A program made the translations under genes and the position numbers. A stretch of 61,402 nt of DNA, taken from contig JAGXGA010000031.1 of NCBI GenBank assembly GCA_024636975.1, positions 1-61,402 on the forward strand, in the 5' to 3' direction. This DNA is from Mariniphaga sp. (GTDB lineage: Bacteria > Bacteroidota > Bacteroidia > Bacteroidales > Prolixibacteraceae). The notes under the pieces are model-generated. The model worked only from the letters and a program-made list of their open reading frames with translations. It searched no databases and was not told where the DNA came from. How positions within the stretch are numbered: position 1 is the first letter of the stretch; every line of letters begins with the position of its first letter. This document shows positions 22,504 through 31,222 of the stretch, one piece after another.

Positions 22504-24288
22504 ATGGGTAGCAAAAAACCAAAAAGTAAACGAACTTTTAATCAGAAGTTTCGATATAAGAACCTTGAACTGTATGCAACCCCTGTCATGCTCTCAGGAT
22601 TAATCATTACAGTATTAATAACCTTTGCAGTATATAACCGGGTAAACTATCAGGATAGAAGGAGCCTCAATTTTACTGCACATGAAATTCAGCAGCAATT
22701 AATTGCCCGGCTTGAGGCACATGCACTGATGCTTAGGGCGGGAATAGCATATTTTGCCCTGTCGGATACCGTTACCCGCACCGACTGGAGGGAATACGTC
22801 GCCCATGCACGCATCGACAGGTACCTGCCTGATGTACAGGGGATCGGATATTCGATGATTGTTCCGGGCAGCCAGCTGGAGCAGCACACTAGCAGGGTCA
22901 GAGAGGAAGGGTTTAACGGGTATTCCGTATTACCTGATTATGCCAGGGAATTATATACCTCCATCGTATTTGTTGAGCCGTTTACGGGCAGGAATCGTCA
23001 GGCAATTGGGTACGATATGCTAACCGAACCGGTTAGAAGAGAGGCAATGGAATTCGCACGGGATTATGATGTTGCTACACTTTCCGGAAGAATTCGGCTT
23101 GAAAGGGATACCAATGGTGAGGAACTCTACGGTTCACTGATGTTTGTACCTCATTATGAGACTGAACGGCCTCTCAACACAATCGGACAGCGACATGAGG
23201 CCATAAGGGGGTGGCTGTACAGCCCTTACCGGCTGAATACCTTAATGCGCGATATATTTTCCTTAACAAATGAAGGTTCCAACATCCGCTTGCAGATATA
23301 CGATGAAGTACTGTCGGATTCGACCCTGTTGTATGACAGTTATGGGATTGGTTCAGATTACCTGATGAGGTTTGGCTACGATGAACATCTGCTTCCGGTT
23401 AATTTTAACGAAAACCGGTGGATCCTGCAGTTTTTCAGACCCCGGTCATTTCCTATCCTGACTTTAATTTCACTTATAGTCGGGATAATAATAAGTGTAC
23501 TGCTGTATTTGCTTACGATTGTGTTTTCAAAAATTGCCATACGGGCACAGCAAATCAGGGCTAACAACAAAGAGCTAAAAAATTTGAATGCCACCAAGGA
23601 CAAGTTCTTCTCAATAATTGCACACGATTTAAAAAGTCCATACAATGCTGTCCTGGGGTTCAGCGATATTCTTTTCTCACATGCAGAAAACATGGACCGG
23701 CAGGAAATTAAAAGGCTTTCGGAAATAATCAGGCATTCATCGGAATCAGCAGTTGAGTTGTTATCCAACCTGATGGTATGGTCGCAGTCGCAAACCGGCA
23801 GAATAGAATATATGCCTGAAAAGTTGAATATTGCCGATTTGATAAATGAAGTGGCATCTTTATTTGTTGATTTAGCCCGGCAAAAAGATATTGTTATTGA
23901 ATCAAAGCTACCTATGGAGACTTTTGTTTTTGCCGACCGGGAGATGGTGAATACGGTACTGCGGAATTTAATAACGAATGCCATAAAATTTACTTACCCC
24001 GGTGGTATAGTTACTGTTTCGGCCGTTAAGCAGGGGCAGGAATTGATTGTTTCGGTAGCTGATACGGGGATAGGCATACCAGAGGAGAACATACGGGATT
24101 TGTTCCGAATCGATAAGAACTACACCACTGCAGGCACAAAAAAAGAAAAAGGTACCGGTCTTGGTTTGATACTGTGCAGGGAATTTGTAGAAAGGCATGG
24201 AGGAAAAATTTGGGTGGAAAGTAAAACAACGCCGTCATCCGAAAGTGGTTCAATATTTTCATTTACCCTTCCTGCTGCTTCTGTTTGA
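22504..24288 (+). CDS. CHASE-domain sensor histidine kinase
   Basis: A 594-residue membrane kinase: first helix about residues 22-45 (LSGLIITVLITFAVYN), periplasmic CHASE domain (~60-240; DVQGIGYSMIVPGSQLE, VEPFTGRNRQAIGYDM), second helix about 312-338 (LISLIVGIIISVLLYLLTIV), coiled linker, HisKA (FFSIIAHDLKSPYNAVLGFS, phospho-His), and HATPase (NLITNAIKFTYPGG, DTGIGIPEENI, GTGLGLILCREFV). CHASE domains bind small extracellular ligands. No response regulator is adjacent, so it is an orphan kinase. The C-terminus is complete. Confidence 0.92.
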   Translation: MGSKKPKSKRTFNQKFRYKNLELYATPVMLSGLIITVLITFAVYNRVNYQDRRSLNFTAHEIQQQLIARLEAHALMLRAGIAYFALSDTVTRTDWREYVAHARIDRYLPDVQGIGYSMIVPGSQLEQHTSRVREEGFNGYSVLPDYARELYTSIVFVEPFTGRNRQAIGYDMLTEPVRREAMEFARDYDVATLSGRIRLERDTNGEELYGSLMFVPHYETERPLNTIGQRHEAIRGWLYSPYRLNTLMRDIFSLTNEGSNIRLQIYDEVLSDSTLLYDSYGIGSDYLMRFGYDEHLLPVNFNENRWILQFFRPRSFPILTLISLIVGIIISVLLYLLTIVFSKIAIRAQQIRANNKELKNLNATKDKFFSIIAHDLKSPYNAVLGFSDILFSHAENMDRQEIKRLSEIIRHSSESAVELLSNLMVWSQSQTGRIEYMPEKLNIADLINEVASLFVDLARQKDIVIESKLPMETFVFADREMVNTVLRNLITNAIKFTYPGGIVTVSAVKQGQELIVSVADTGIGIPEENIRDLFRIDKNYTTAGTKKEKGTGLGLILCREFVERHGGKIWVESKTTPSSESGSIFSFTLPAASV

Positions 24289-24301
24289 TCTTTTATGAAG
24301 A

Positions 24302-24386
24302 TTGACAGTTGCTTGGGAGGAGTTGATAATTGTTCGGTTATTACCCTTAACGAACTTTTATCTAACAACCAACAAGCAACTGTCAA
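24302..24386. other. Nested inverted repeat, possible terminator or structured RNA
   Basis: A perfect 14-bp inverted repeat, TTGACAGTTGCTTG (24302-24315) and CAAGCAACTGTCAA (24373-24386), encloses a second hairpin GTTCGGTTA...TAACGAAC. It begins 13 bases after the kinase stop. The loop is longer than in simple terminators, so it may also be a small mobile repeat. Confidence 0.65.
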
Positions 24387-24542
24387 ACCATTACCTGACA
24401 AAGTGTTACATTTTTTCATCTTTAAGGCAGTGGTGTCAAAATTGTGGGTATATGAGAGACGGGTTTATTAGTTTGCCCCGATAAAAATTTGATAAAACAC
24501 TTTAAAGTCTTATATTGCATTGATACATGAAAATATATCATT

Positions 24543-24875
24543 ATGAAAAGTAAATTACACTTAACCTTATTAACTTTATTAATAGCAGCAGGTATAATGT
24601 CCTGTAACAAAGATGAAGATAATGATGGTACACCCTGTTCGTTATCATGGTCAACAGCAGTTTCAGACGAGATTAATGCCATGTCTTCAGCAGCACAGGC
24701 TTACGGCACCAATCCTACCCCGGCTAATTGCATTGCATATAAGGAGGCGGCGCAGGCATACCTGAATGCCCTCAGACCTTTCGGCGATTGCACCTTACTT
24801 ACCGGTCAGGAAAGGGTTGCCTGGGAAAATGCCCTTACACAGGCTCAGGAGGATATAGATAATAACGACTGCTAA
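24543..24875 (+). CDS. Small Cys-rich lipoprotein
   Basis: A 110-residue lipoprotein: signal LHLTLLTLLIAAGIMSC (lipobox GIMSC), an acidic Asp/Glu linker (NKDEDNDGTP), then an alpha-helical mature domain with SAVSD-like helices and paired cysteines (CSLSW, NCIAYKEAAQAY, GDCTLL, NNDC), which could form two disulfides. The function is unknown. It is monocistronic. Confidence 0.75.
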   Translation: MKSKLHLTLLTLLIAAGIMSCNKDEDNDGTPCSLSWSTAVSDEINAMSSAAQAYGTNPTPANCIAYKEAAQAYLNALRPFGDCTLLTGQERVAWENALTQAQEDIDNNDC

Positions 24876-25107
24876 CTTTTTACTTTACGTACCCTTTTTG
24901 AGAAAAAATCTGTAGTACCACCTTTGGAAATTTCAATAAAAGATAGTTTTTGATATCAGATATATACATGCTTGCAACTGCAATGTGGGTTAAGACGACA
25001 TTCAGCTTTAATGACGTGGTATCAGAACTTGATTTTTTTTTATTTTACCCTCAAAATGATTATATTTACTTTAAAAGTAAATAACTAAATTTCCAAATCC
25101 TGAATCG

Positions 25108-26214
25108 ATGAACCTTTTTATTAATCACAGACCGGGATCATATAGTGATCGCTGGTTAGACTATTGCCAAAGAAATAGCATTCCATTTAAAATTATCAAC
25201 TGCAGAGATACAGACATTATCAATCAGCTTGTAGATTGTAGTGGATTAATGTGGCATTGGGACCTGACGGATTTCAGGGCAGCTTTGTTTGCCCGGCAGC
25301 TTACAATATTGCTTGAAAAAAAGGGAATCAAGGTTTTCCCGGATGTAAATACCTCATGGCATTATGATGATAAAATAGGGCAGAAGTATCTTCTGGAATC
25401 TATTAACGCTCCAATGGTGAAGACATATGTATTTTATACAAAAGAAGATGCTTTGAAATGGGCAGAAACAGTTTCATTTCCAAAAGTTTTTAAGCTGAGA
25501 TGCGGGGCCGGGTCCTCGAATGTAAGGTTAACAAAAAGCAAAAATCATGCAAAGAGACTAATTCGAAGGGCCTTTGGCAAAGGATTCAAACCAATTGATC
25601 CTATTGGTCGGGTGAAAGAACGATTCTGGATGTTGAAGCGTGACCGAAACCTGAAAGCACTCAAGCTGGTTGCAGGTGGTTTTGCCCGTTTGGTGTTGCC
25701 CAATGAGAAGGAAAAATTTGCTCCTAAGGAAAAAGGTTATATCTATTTTCAGGATTTTATTCCTGATAATAATTACGATATACGGTTAAGTGTTGTGGGT
25801 AATCGTTGTTTTGGAGCCATAAGATATTGCAGGCCCAATGACTTCAGAGCTTCGGGGAGCGGATTACTGAGTTTTGATCCTGAATTGATTGGTTCAAGTA
25901 TAGTTAAGCTGGCTTTTGATCTTGCTGGAAAACTGGAATCGCAGTCAATGAATTTTGATTTCATACTTGATGGGGAGGAGCCTAAAATTATTGAAATTAG
26001 TTATTGTCAGCCCGTAAATGGCTGGGATGATTGCCCGGGTTACTGGGATAGCGATTTAAACTGGCATGGTGGCCAGTTTCAGCTGCAGAAATTTATTATT
26101 GAAGATTTTATACAGCAGTTATCTCTTATGTCCAAAGAAGAAAAGAAACCTGTTCAAAAAGAAATCAGGATAATGAATACGACAGATTCAGTTAATCCTG
26201 TTTCAACCGATTAA
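25108..26214 (+). CDS. ATP-grasp ligase-like protein, tandem copy 1
   Basis: A 368-residue protein. N-terminal domain: NLFINHRPGSYSDRWLDYCQ, IINCRDTDIINQL, GLMWHWDLTDFRAALFARQL. ATP-grasp: KVFPDVNTSWHYDDKIGQKY, FPKVFKLRCGAGSSNVRL (nucleotide loop, residues ~124-141), FDIR-type segment NNYDIRLSVVGNRCFGAIRY, and FDFILDGEEPKIIEISYCQP with the acidic Mg ligands (~294-308). This is a RimK/glutathione-synthetase-like carboxylate-amine ligase fold. Similar genes occur near polysaccharide clusters, which suggests attachment of an amino acid to a sugar or peptide; the substrate is unknown. A paralogue follows 103 bases later. Confidence 0.82.
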   Translation: MNLFINHRPGSYSDRWLDYCQRNSIPFKIINCRDTDIINQLVDCSGLMWHWDLTDFRAALFARQLTILLEKKGIKVFPDVNTSWHYDDKIGQKYLLESINAPMVKTYVFYTKEDALKWAETVSFPKVFKLRCGAGSSNVRLTKSKNHAKRLIRRAFGKGFKPIDPIGRVKERFWMLKRDRNLKALKLVAGGFARLVLPNEKEKFAPKEKGYIYFQDFIPDNNYDIRLSVVGNRCFGAIRYCRPNDFRASGSGLLSFDPELIGSSIVKLAFDLAGKLESQSMNFDFILDGEEPKIIEISYCQPVNGWDDCPGYWDSDLNWHGGQFQLQKFIIEDFIQQLSLMSKEEKKPVQKEIRIMNTTDSVNPVSTD

Positions 26215-26317
26215 AATTAGAAAGTTCCCCGGTTGTGTATATGTAGTGTTATTTTAATAATTACTTTTGGACATTCACTCCATTCATTAAATAACTAAAC
26301 AAATAAATTTCGAATCG

Positions 26318-27424
26318 ATGAAACTATGTATTAACCACCAGCCAGGATCTTACAGCGATCGCTGGATTGATTATTGCCAAAGAAATGGCATTCCATTTAA
26401 AATTATCAACTGCAGAGATACCGACATCATTGATCAGCTTGAAGATGGCAGTGGATTAATGTGGCATTGGGACCTGACGGATTTCAGGGCAGCCTTGTTT
26501 GCCCGGCAACTTACAATATTGTTTGAAAAAAAGGGAATCAAGGTTTTTCCTGATGTAAATACCTCATGGCATTATGACGACAAGATAGGGCAGAAGTATC
26601 TTCTGGAAGCTATTAATGCTCCGATGGTGAAGACATATGTATTTTATACAAAAAAAGATGCTTTAAAATGGGCAGAAACAGTTTCATTTCCAAAAGTTTT
26701 TAAGCTGAGATGCGGGGCGGGGTCATCGAATGTAAGGTTGGCAAAAAGTAAAAATCATGCAAAGAAACTAATTCGAAGGGCCTTTGGCAAAGGATACAAA
26801 CCAATTGATCCTATAGGTAGGGTGAAAGAACGATTCTGGATTTTAAAGCGTGACAGAAACCTGAAAGCACTCAAACTGGTTGCAGGTGGTTTTGCCCGTT
26901 TGATGTTGCCTAATGAGAAGGAAAATTTTTCACCTAAAGAAAAAGGATACATTTATTTTCAGGAATTTATAGCTCATAATTCCTATGATACACGTCTTGT
27001 GGTAATTGGCAATCGTTGTTTTGGTCTGCGCAGGTATTGCAGACCTGGAGATTTCCGTGCATCAGGTAGTGGATTGCTGGATTATAATCCTGATTCAATT
27101 GATATCAGAATGGTTGAGATAGCCCATGAAACGGCTGTAAAACTTAGGTCACAATCAATGGCATTTGATTTTATTCTGGATGAATCTGTCCCTAAAATAA
27201 TTGAGATCAGTTATTGTCATCCCATCGATTTTTTAGATAAATGCCCTGGTTACTGGGATCGTGATTTAAACTGGCACGAAGGAAGTTCCCTGGCACAGGA
27301 GTTCATTCTTGATGATTTTGTGCAATCGTTAAACCTGTTTTCCGAAAAGACAAAATTGCCTGAAACAAAAAGCACAATTGAAATGAATATGCCAGATTCT
27401 GAAAAAATTGTATTGATCGATTAA
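26318..27424 (+). CDS. ATP-grasp ligase-like protein, tandem copy 2
   Basis: Same length (368 residues) and plan as its upstream neighbour: KLCINHQPGSYSDRWIDYCQ, HWDLTDFRAALFARQLTI, FPKVFKLRCGAGSSNVRLAK, YDTRLVVIGNRCFGLRRYCR, AFDFILDESVPKIIEISYCH. The N-terminal 250 residues are almost unchanged, while the acceptor-side segment after ~residue 225 and the C-terminal tail differ. That pattern is expected if the two enzymes share a nucleotide core but use different substrates. Even the leader (ATAACTAAA...TCGAATCGATG) is duplicated. Confidence 0.82.
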   Translation: MKLCINHQPGSYSDRWIDYCQRNGIPFKIINCRDTDIIDQLEDGSGLMWHWDLTDFRAALFARQLTILFEKKGIKVFPDVNTSWHYDDKIGQKYLLEAINAPMVKTYVFYTKKDALKWAETVSFPKVFKLRCGAGSSNVRLAKSKNHAKKLIRRAFGKGYKPIDPIGRVKERFWILKRDRNLKALKLVAGGFARLMLPNEKENFSPKEKGYIYFQEFIAHNSYDTRLVVIGNRCFGLRRYCRPGDFRASGSGLLDYNPDSIDIRMVEIAHETAVKLRSQSMAFDFILDESVPKIIEISYCHPIDFLDKCPGYWDRDLNWHEGSSLAQEFILDDFVQSLNLFSEKTKLPETKSTIEMNMPDSEKIVLID

Positions 27425-27598
27425 TTAAAGAAAGCTTTCCGATTGGTTTTATTATCTGTTTTGAATTATTTCAAGATGGTTTAAACATTTGTTTTCCTTG
27501 ATTCTTAGGTGTAAATAAACATTATTATCTGTCCGGGCATTTGAATATTCCTGGATGATGTTATTTTAGTGCCATGAATAATTGATTAAACTGCTGCC

Positions 27599-29266
27599 AT
27601 GAGATTTTTTTATCGTGCATTTTTTATAATTATTTTTTATGCAGGCGTTAATTGCCTTCAGGAACTAAATGCTCAAACCGCTGGCATCGAAACGGTTCAG
27701 ATACACGTGGATGAGGTGCATCAAACCATCACAGGCTTTGGTGCCTCGCTGGCCTATTATGAAAACTGGCTCACCGCTCATCCCAATCGTTCAGAAATAT
27801 ATAATGTCATTTTTAGTGAACTGAGCCTCGATATCCTCAGGGTACGAAATGCATACGGATACGATGATGGCATGGTAGGTCGGGTAAAACAGTTTGCTGC
27901 CGGAGCAGAAAAGGCACTTGGTCATCCCATCGATATAATGACTACATCATGGGGGCCGCCTGCGGGTCTGAAAAGCAATAACGACAAAAGCAATGGCGGT
28001 ACACTTCGGTATACAATCGACAATAATAAAGTGCAGTTTGACTATGCCGGTTTTGCACAGTGGTGGAAGGAATCACTTGATGAATACAATGCCAACGGTA
28101 TTTTTCCAAAGTATGTAAGCATACAAAATGAGCCCGATTGGAAGGCTGACTATGAAAGTTGCCTGATGAGGCCTTCAGAAATAGTGAATACCAAAGATAC
28201 CCTGGCCGGATACAATAAAGCGCTTGATGCAGTTTTTGATACCCTTATGCAACGAGAGAATCTTCCCTTGCTCATCGGTCCTGAAACAATTGGCATCGGA
28301 TACAATGCGGTGGAAAATTATGTCAACGCGCTCGACCTTCAGAAGCTACACGCGATAGCACATCACCTTTACCATGGCGCTGAAGGAGGCACCATTGCCA
28401 ATGATCCCTTCACCTCATCGAACTATAAAAAAGTGGGTAATTTTCATCCTGAGGTGCCCCATTTCCAGACTGAATATTCGCGTGAGAGTTGGTTTACCCT
28501 GGCAGGGATGATATTCCAGTCGCTTGTTCAGGAAAATGTTACTGCTTTCCTATACTGGGATCTGATCTGGAGCGAAGGTGGTCTGGTGAACCTCCATTTT
28601 CCGTGGGACAGGTCGAGGTGGACCAATTCAAAAGGATATAACCGCACAAAGGACTTTTACGTATTTAAGCATTACTCCCGCTTTATACACCCGGGTTGGA
28701 AAAGAACAGGCACTTCACTCGATAATCAGCTGCTCAAAACAGCCTCATTTACAAGTTCCTCCGGCGATTCGGCTTCATTTATTGCGGTCAACCGGTCGGC
28801 AACCGATACATTCAGGGTCAGGCTCCAGGTTCCGGGGTATACGATTGAAGAGGCAACAGCCTATTCAACAACTGAAGACAGTAATTTTGTCAGCACCAAT
28901 TATCTGGCAGATACTCTGCTGCTTGTTCCTCCTAAATCAATAAACACTGTTGAACTTCGCCTGACAGTCTTAACTACGGCAGAAAGAATGCAGTCGGGCA
29001 GTCAGCATTTTGATGCAACTGTATATCCGAATCCCTTTTCACAATCAGCACATATCCGCCTTGTTTCAGATGAAGGTTCAGAAATTCAGCTCGAAGTGTA
29101 CAGTATGTCCGGCAACCGGATGTATGAAAGGAAGCTGGGATTTTTTACGGAAGGAACTCATCAGATTGCATTAACTAAAAATGAACTGATACCCGGGGCT
29201 TACATTTTCAGGATTATTGGCTCCCATGGAAAATCGGCCCAGGGCAAGTTCGTTGTTTTGGAATAG
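27599..29266 (+). CDS. Secreted GH30 glycosidase with T9SS C-terminal domain
   Basis: A 555-residue protein with an N-terminal signal (RFFYRAFFIIIFYAGVNCLQ) and a GH30 TIM barrel: HQTITGFGASLAYYENWLTA, LDILRVRNAYGYDD, TTSWGPPAGLK, catalytic acid/base in VSIQNEPD (E178) and nucleophile in HFQTEYSRE (E292). A beta-sandwich side domain follows, then a type IX secretion sorting domain (VYPNPFSQSAHIRL ... GSEIQLEVYSMSGNRMYERK ... PGAYIFRIIG). The GH30 family includes glucuronoxylanases and beta-glucosidases. The RNAYGYDD and PAGLK motifs suggest the GH30_8-like xylanase side. It should be secreted or cell-surface bound. Confidence 0.9.
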   Translation: MRFFYRAFFIIIFYAGVNCLQELNAQTAGIETVQIHVDEVHQTITGFGASLAYYENWLTAHPNRSEIYNVIFSELSLDILRVRNAYGYDDGMVGRVKQFAAGAEKALGHPIDIMTTSWGPPAGLKSNNDKSNGGTLRYTIDNNKVQFDYAGFAQWWKESLDEYNANGIFPKYVSIQNEPDWKADYESCLMRPSEIVNTKDTLAGYNKALDAVFDTLMQRENLPLLIGPETIGIGYNAVENYVNALDLQKLHAIAHHLYHGAEGGTIANDPFTSSNYKKVGNFHPEVPHFQTEYSRESWFTLAGMIFQSLVQENVTAFLYWDLIWSEGGLVNLHFPWDRSRWTNSKGYNRTKDFYVFKHYSRFIHPGWKRTGTSLDNQLLKTASFTSSSGDSASFIAVNRSATDTFRVRLQVPGYTIEEATAYSTTEDSNFVSTNYLADTLLLVPPKSINTVELRLTVLTTAERMQSGSQHFDATVYPNPFSQSAHIRLVSDEGSEIQLEVYSMSGNRMYERKLGFFTEGTHQIALTKNELIPGAYIFRIIGSHGKSAQGKFVVLE

Positions 29267-29271
29267 AAAAG

Positions 29272-29323
29272 CTTTCAGGAGGGTTACTCCTTTGATCTGG
29301 TCAAAGGCAAACTGGCCTGAAAG
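29272..29323. terminator. Nested hairpin after the GH30 gene
   Basis: CTTTCAGG (29272-29279) pairs with CCTGAAAG (29316-29323), enclosing CCTTTGA-TCTGG-TCAAAGG. It begins 6 bases past the GH30 stop. It lacks a T-run, so a stabilising or terminating role is inferred. Confidence 0.6.
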
Positions 29324-29578
29324 GCTGGAATCCGGAGGAAATTTCCACAAGCGCAATTAACAAGTTGTGCTAAAAACTCATGAACATGCCAATACTCTGC
29401 AAATTTAACCCTTACTTTCCCTTTTGTTCGGACATAGTTCCCGGGCTGTTAAATCTTCTGTCCGGTTATCACCTGTTATGCCGATCGCTAACCCCATCTT
29501 ATTAACGAAGTCGTAGTGCGGGACGAAAAGAGTCAGGAAATGGTTGAATTTGACAGACTTGCTTCACTTTTTGGAGAA

Positions 29579-29781
29579 CAATGCAGTACAACAAAAGAGG
29601 TAACATCCTCCTACCAGGGCATAATTTAATATGTATTTTAGTCGTAGTTTATTCGTGGTATATTCGTAGTTTCTTCGCAAATTCGCGAATTTAATACGAA
29701 TAAACTACGAATATATTACGAGTAAATAACGAATTTGATTATAGCCTGGTAGTAATGTGGTACTATTTTGGTGGAGCATTG
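29579..29781. repeat. Long imperfect inverted repeat (~200 bp)
   Basis: The centre is the perfect palindrome AAATTCGCGAATTT (29679-29692). Outward, CGTGGTATATTCGTAGTTT mirrors AAACTACGAATATATTACG, and further out CAATGC...CTACCAGGGCATAAT mirrors ATTATAGCCTGGTAG...GCATTG. The similarity may extend to about 29550 and 29815. No reading frame lies inside. A fold-back or MITE-like element is the simplest reading; a long RNA hairpin is possible. The rest of the 29324-30122 spacer holds only the two hairpins listed next and a short unconvincing frame at 29819-30010. Confidence 0.7.
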
Positions 29782-29977
29782 CTTCAAGGTTTGACTTTGT
29801 TGTCGTGGAGCCATAATTTTGCCTGTGGCGGATCAAATAATGCACGAGGTATTGGTAAATTCTGGATACGGGTTTGTATATGCCGGATGGATAAAGCCTG
29901 ACCCTGCCTCTTACATTACTGGGTATTATGCAAAGTGTAATCCTTCACAAAACTTTATGCGATTGAGGATCCATAAA

Positions 29978-30047
29978 AAAGACTTTAGCTGCATTTATAA
30001 ACGTATTTAAGAAATTATAAATAGGATTAAATGCGGCTAAAGTCTTT
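29978..30047. repeat. AAAGACTTTAGC hairpin
   Basis: AAAGACTTTAGCTGCATTTA (29978-29997) is complementary to TAAATGCGGCTAAAGTCTTT (30028-30047) with one mismatch, giving a 20-bp stem. A second smaller inverted repeat, GTTTTTC..CCGGTGGCTA against TAGCC..GGTGGAAAAAC, follows at 30059-30113. Either could stop transcription converging from both sides. Confidence 0.65.
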
Positions 30048-30058
30048 CACTGTTAAAA

Positions 30059-30113
30059 GTTTTTCAACCGGTGGCTAAAGCTAATGGCAATAGCCAACGG
30101 TCGGTGGAAAAAC
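30059..30113. terminator. Hairpin at the 3' end of the collagen-like gene
   Basis: GTTTTTCAACCGGTGGCTA and TAGCCAACGGTCGGTGGAAA (then AAC) form an imperfect stem with GTTTTT and GGAAAAAC at the base. It lies 10 bases past the stop of the minus-strand gene at 30123. Confidence 0.55.
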
Positions 30114-30122
30114 CAGCATAGA

Positions 30123-30704
30123 CTAGAGTGATTCCTTATCAAGATTAATTCTGACTTCAGGCTGAACAAGTGCAGGATTAATTTCAAGAGATTTCATCAA
30201 CAGATTGTAATCATCAATTTCGAGACCTTTTTTGGCTGCAAAATCAGCTGGCAACACTACTATTCTCAACACCTGGTCGAGTGCTTCTTCAGGCAGCAGT
30301 TCATCGAAATTGGTGTTTCCATCAAGGAAAATCTGCACATCAGTGAAGGTGTGGTCGTAATTGTACTGCAAAAGGGTACTGTCGGGAAGTACAGCTGTCT
30401 GGGGCAATAAGCGCCATACATCAAGCATACTGCCATCTTCTGCTTCAGCTTGTTCCCATAGAATATAAACCAAAATAACATCGCTTTCAAACACTTCTAT
30501 CGTGTTGGGAAATTCAAAATATAACTTAAAGTCGTTTTCAGGCAGAAAGTCACCCTCAATTTCAAATACGGAAGGAAGTAATAAACCACCATCCTCTCCA
30601 TCAAATCCAGGTTCCCCCGGAGGTCCCGGAGGGCCCTGTGGTCCTTCGCAGGCAGCAAATAGTGCTACGGCAAATAAAAGAATAAGGCGAGTAATTGTTT
30701 TCAT
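30123..30704 (-). CDS. Lipoprotein with collagen-like segment
   Basis: A 193-residue lipoprotein: signal TRLILLFAVALFAAC, then a short collagen-like run GPQGPPGPPGEPGFDGEDGG (residues ~21-40), then a soluble domain (SVFEIEGDFLPENDFKLYFE, VILVYILWEQAEAEDG, FDELLPEEALDQVLRIVVLP). Short Gly-Pro-Pro stretches right after the lipobox are frequent in Bacteroidota lipoproteins and probably act as a rigid spacer or trimerisation element on the cell surface. Its function is unknown. It is divergent from the PqqD operon and separated from it by a promoter-sized gap. Confidence 0.82.
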   Translation of the reverse strand: MKTITRLILLFAVALFAACEGPQGPPGPPGEPGFDGEDGGLLLPSVFEIEGDFLPENDFKLYFEFPNTIEVFESDVILVYILWEQAEAEDGSMLDVWRLLPQTAVLPDSTLLQYNYDHTFTDVQIFLDGNTNFDELLPEEALDQVLRIVVLPADFAAKKGLEIDDYNLLMKSLEINPALVQPEVRINLDKESL

Positions 30705-30819
30705 GATTTCAATTTTAATGTTAAACAGATGATTGAAATAAGCAACATTAGTGCCAAATCTTTTTAGTGAAATAAAGTTTCTATTAGTGCAAGGATTTCA
30801 TTTTAATTGTGTCAGAAGA

Positions 30820-30900
30820 ATGCATATAGCTGTAATAAGTTTGATTTTCTGCATAGTATTGGAAATAAATTATATAAATTCGATGAGGATAAAGTTCTGA
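30820..30900 (+). other. 26-codon open frame upstream of the PqqD gene
   Basis: An ATG at 30820 opens a frame reading HIAVISLIFCIVLEINYINS and MRIKF, ending 50 bases before the PqqD-like gene. It has the right size and place for a precursor peptide, but the region is AT-rich, there is no clear leader/core layout, and codon bias is uninformative. I list it only because the operon has a PqqD-like protein and no other candidate substrate is seen. Confidence 0.2.
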
Positions 30901-30950
30901 AGGAAGATGTATTTTTTTTTGCAATAAATTATTGATAATTATAATGTAAC

Positions 30951-31214
30951 ATGAAGATAATAAAAGAAATAAAAATCAGCGATAACGGTTTTGTTTTTAA
31001 TTCAAATACGGGAGATTCATTTAGTTTGAATTCCACTGGGCTGGAGCTTATACAACTGATTTCTCAGGAGAAGGAAATTGAGGAAATAAAGGAAGTATTT
31101 ACCACACGGTTCGATCTGGATGAACTGACATTTGAGAAGGATTTCTATGAATTTTGTTCTTTACTTAAACTCCATGGAATTATAGCCCGGGAGAGTACTT
31201 CCGAATTTAATTGA
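30951..31214 (+). CDS. PqqD-like peptide-binding protein (RRE fold)
   Basis: An 87-residue stand-alone protein: IIKEIKISDNGFVFNSNTGD, SFSLNSTGLELIQLISQEKE, EEIKEVFTTRFDLDELTFEK, DFYEFCSLLKLHGII. This is the PqqD layout: N-terminal beta-hairpin, then winged-helix segments, with the N-G...LN.TG..I..L motif. PqqD proteins and RiPP recognition elements bind precursor peptides and deliver them to modifying enzymes. It is the first gene of a tight operon with an ATP-grasp enzyme and a decarboxylase, so a role as substrate chaperone is inferred. Confidence 0.8.
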   Translation: MKIIKEIKISDNGFVFNSNTGDSFSLNSTGLELIQLISQEKEIEEIKEVFTTRFDLDELTFEKDFYEFCSLLKLHGIIARESTSEFN

Positions 31215-31222
31215 GGCATGCA

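Noticed and set aside
29819-30010. A 63-codon frame after the large inverted repeat
   Set aside because: It has no homology I recognise and overlaps the AAAGACTTTAGC hairpin; a chance frame is more likely.
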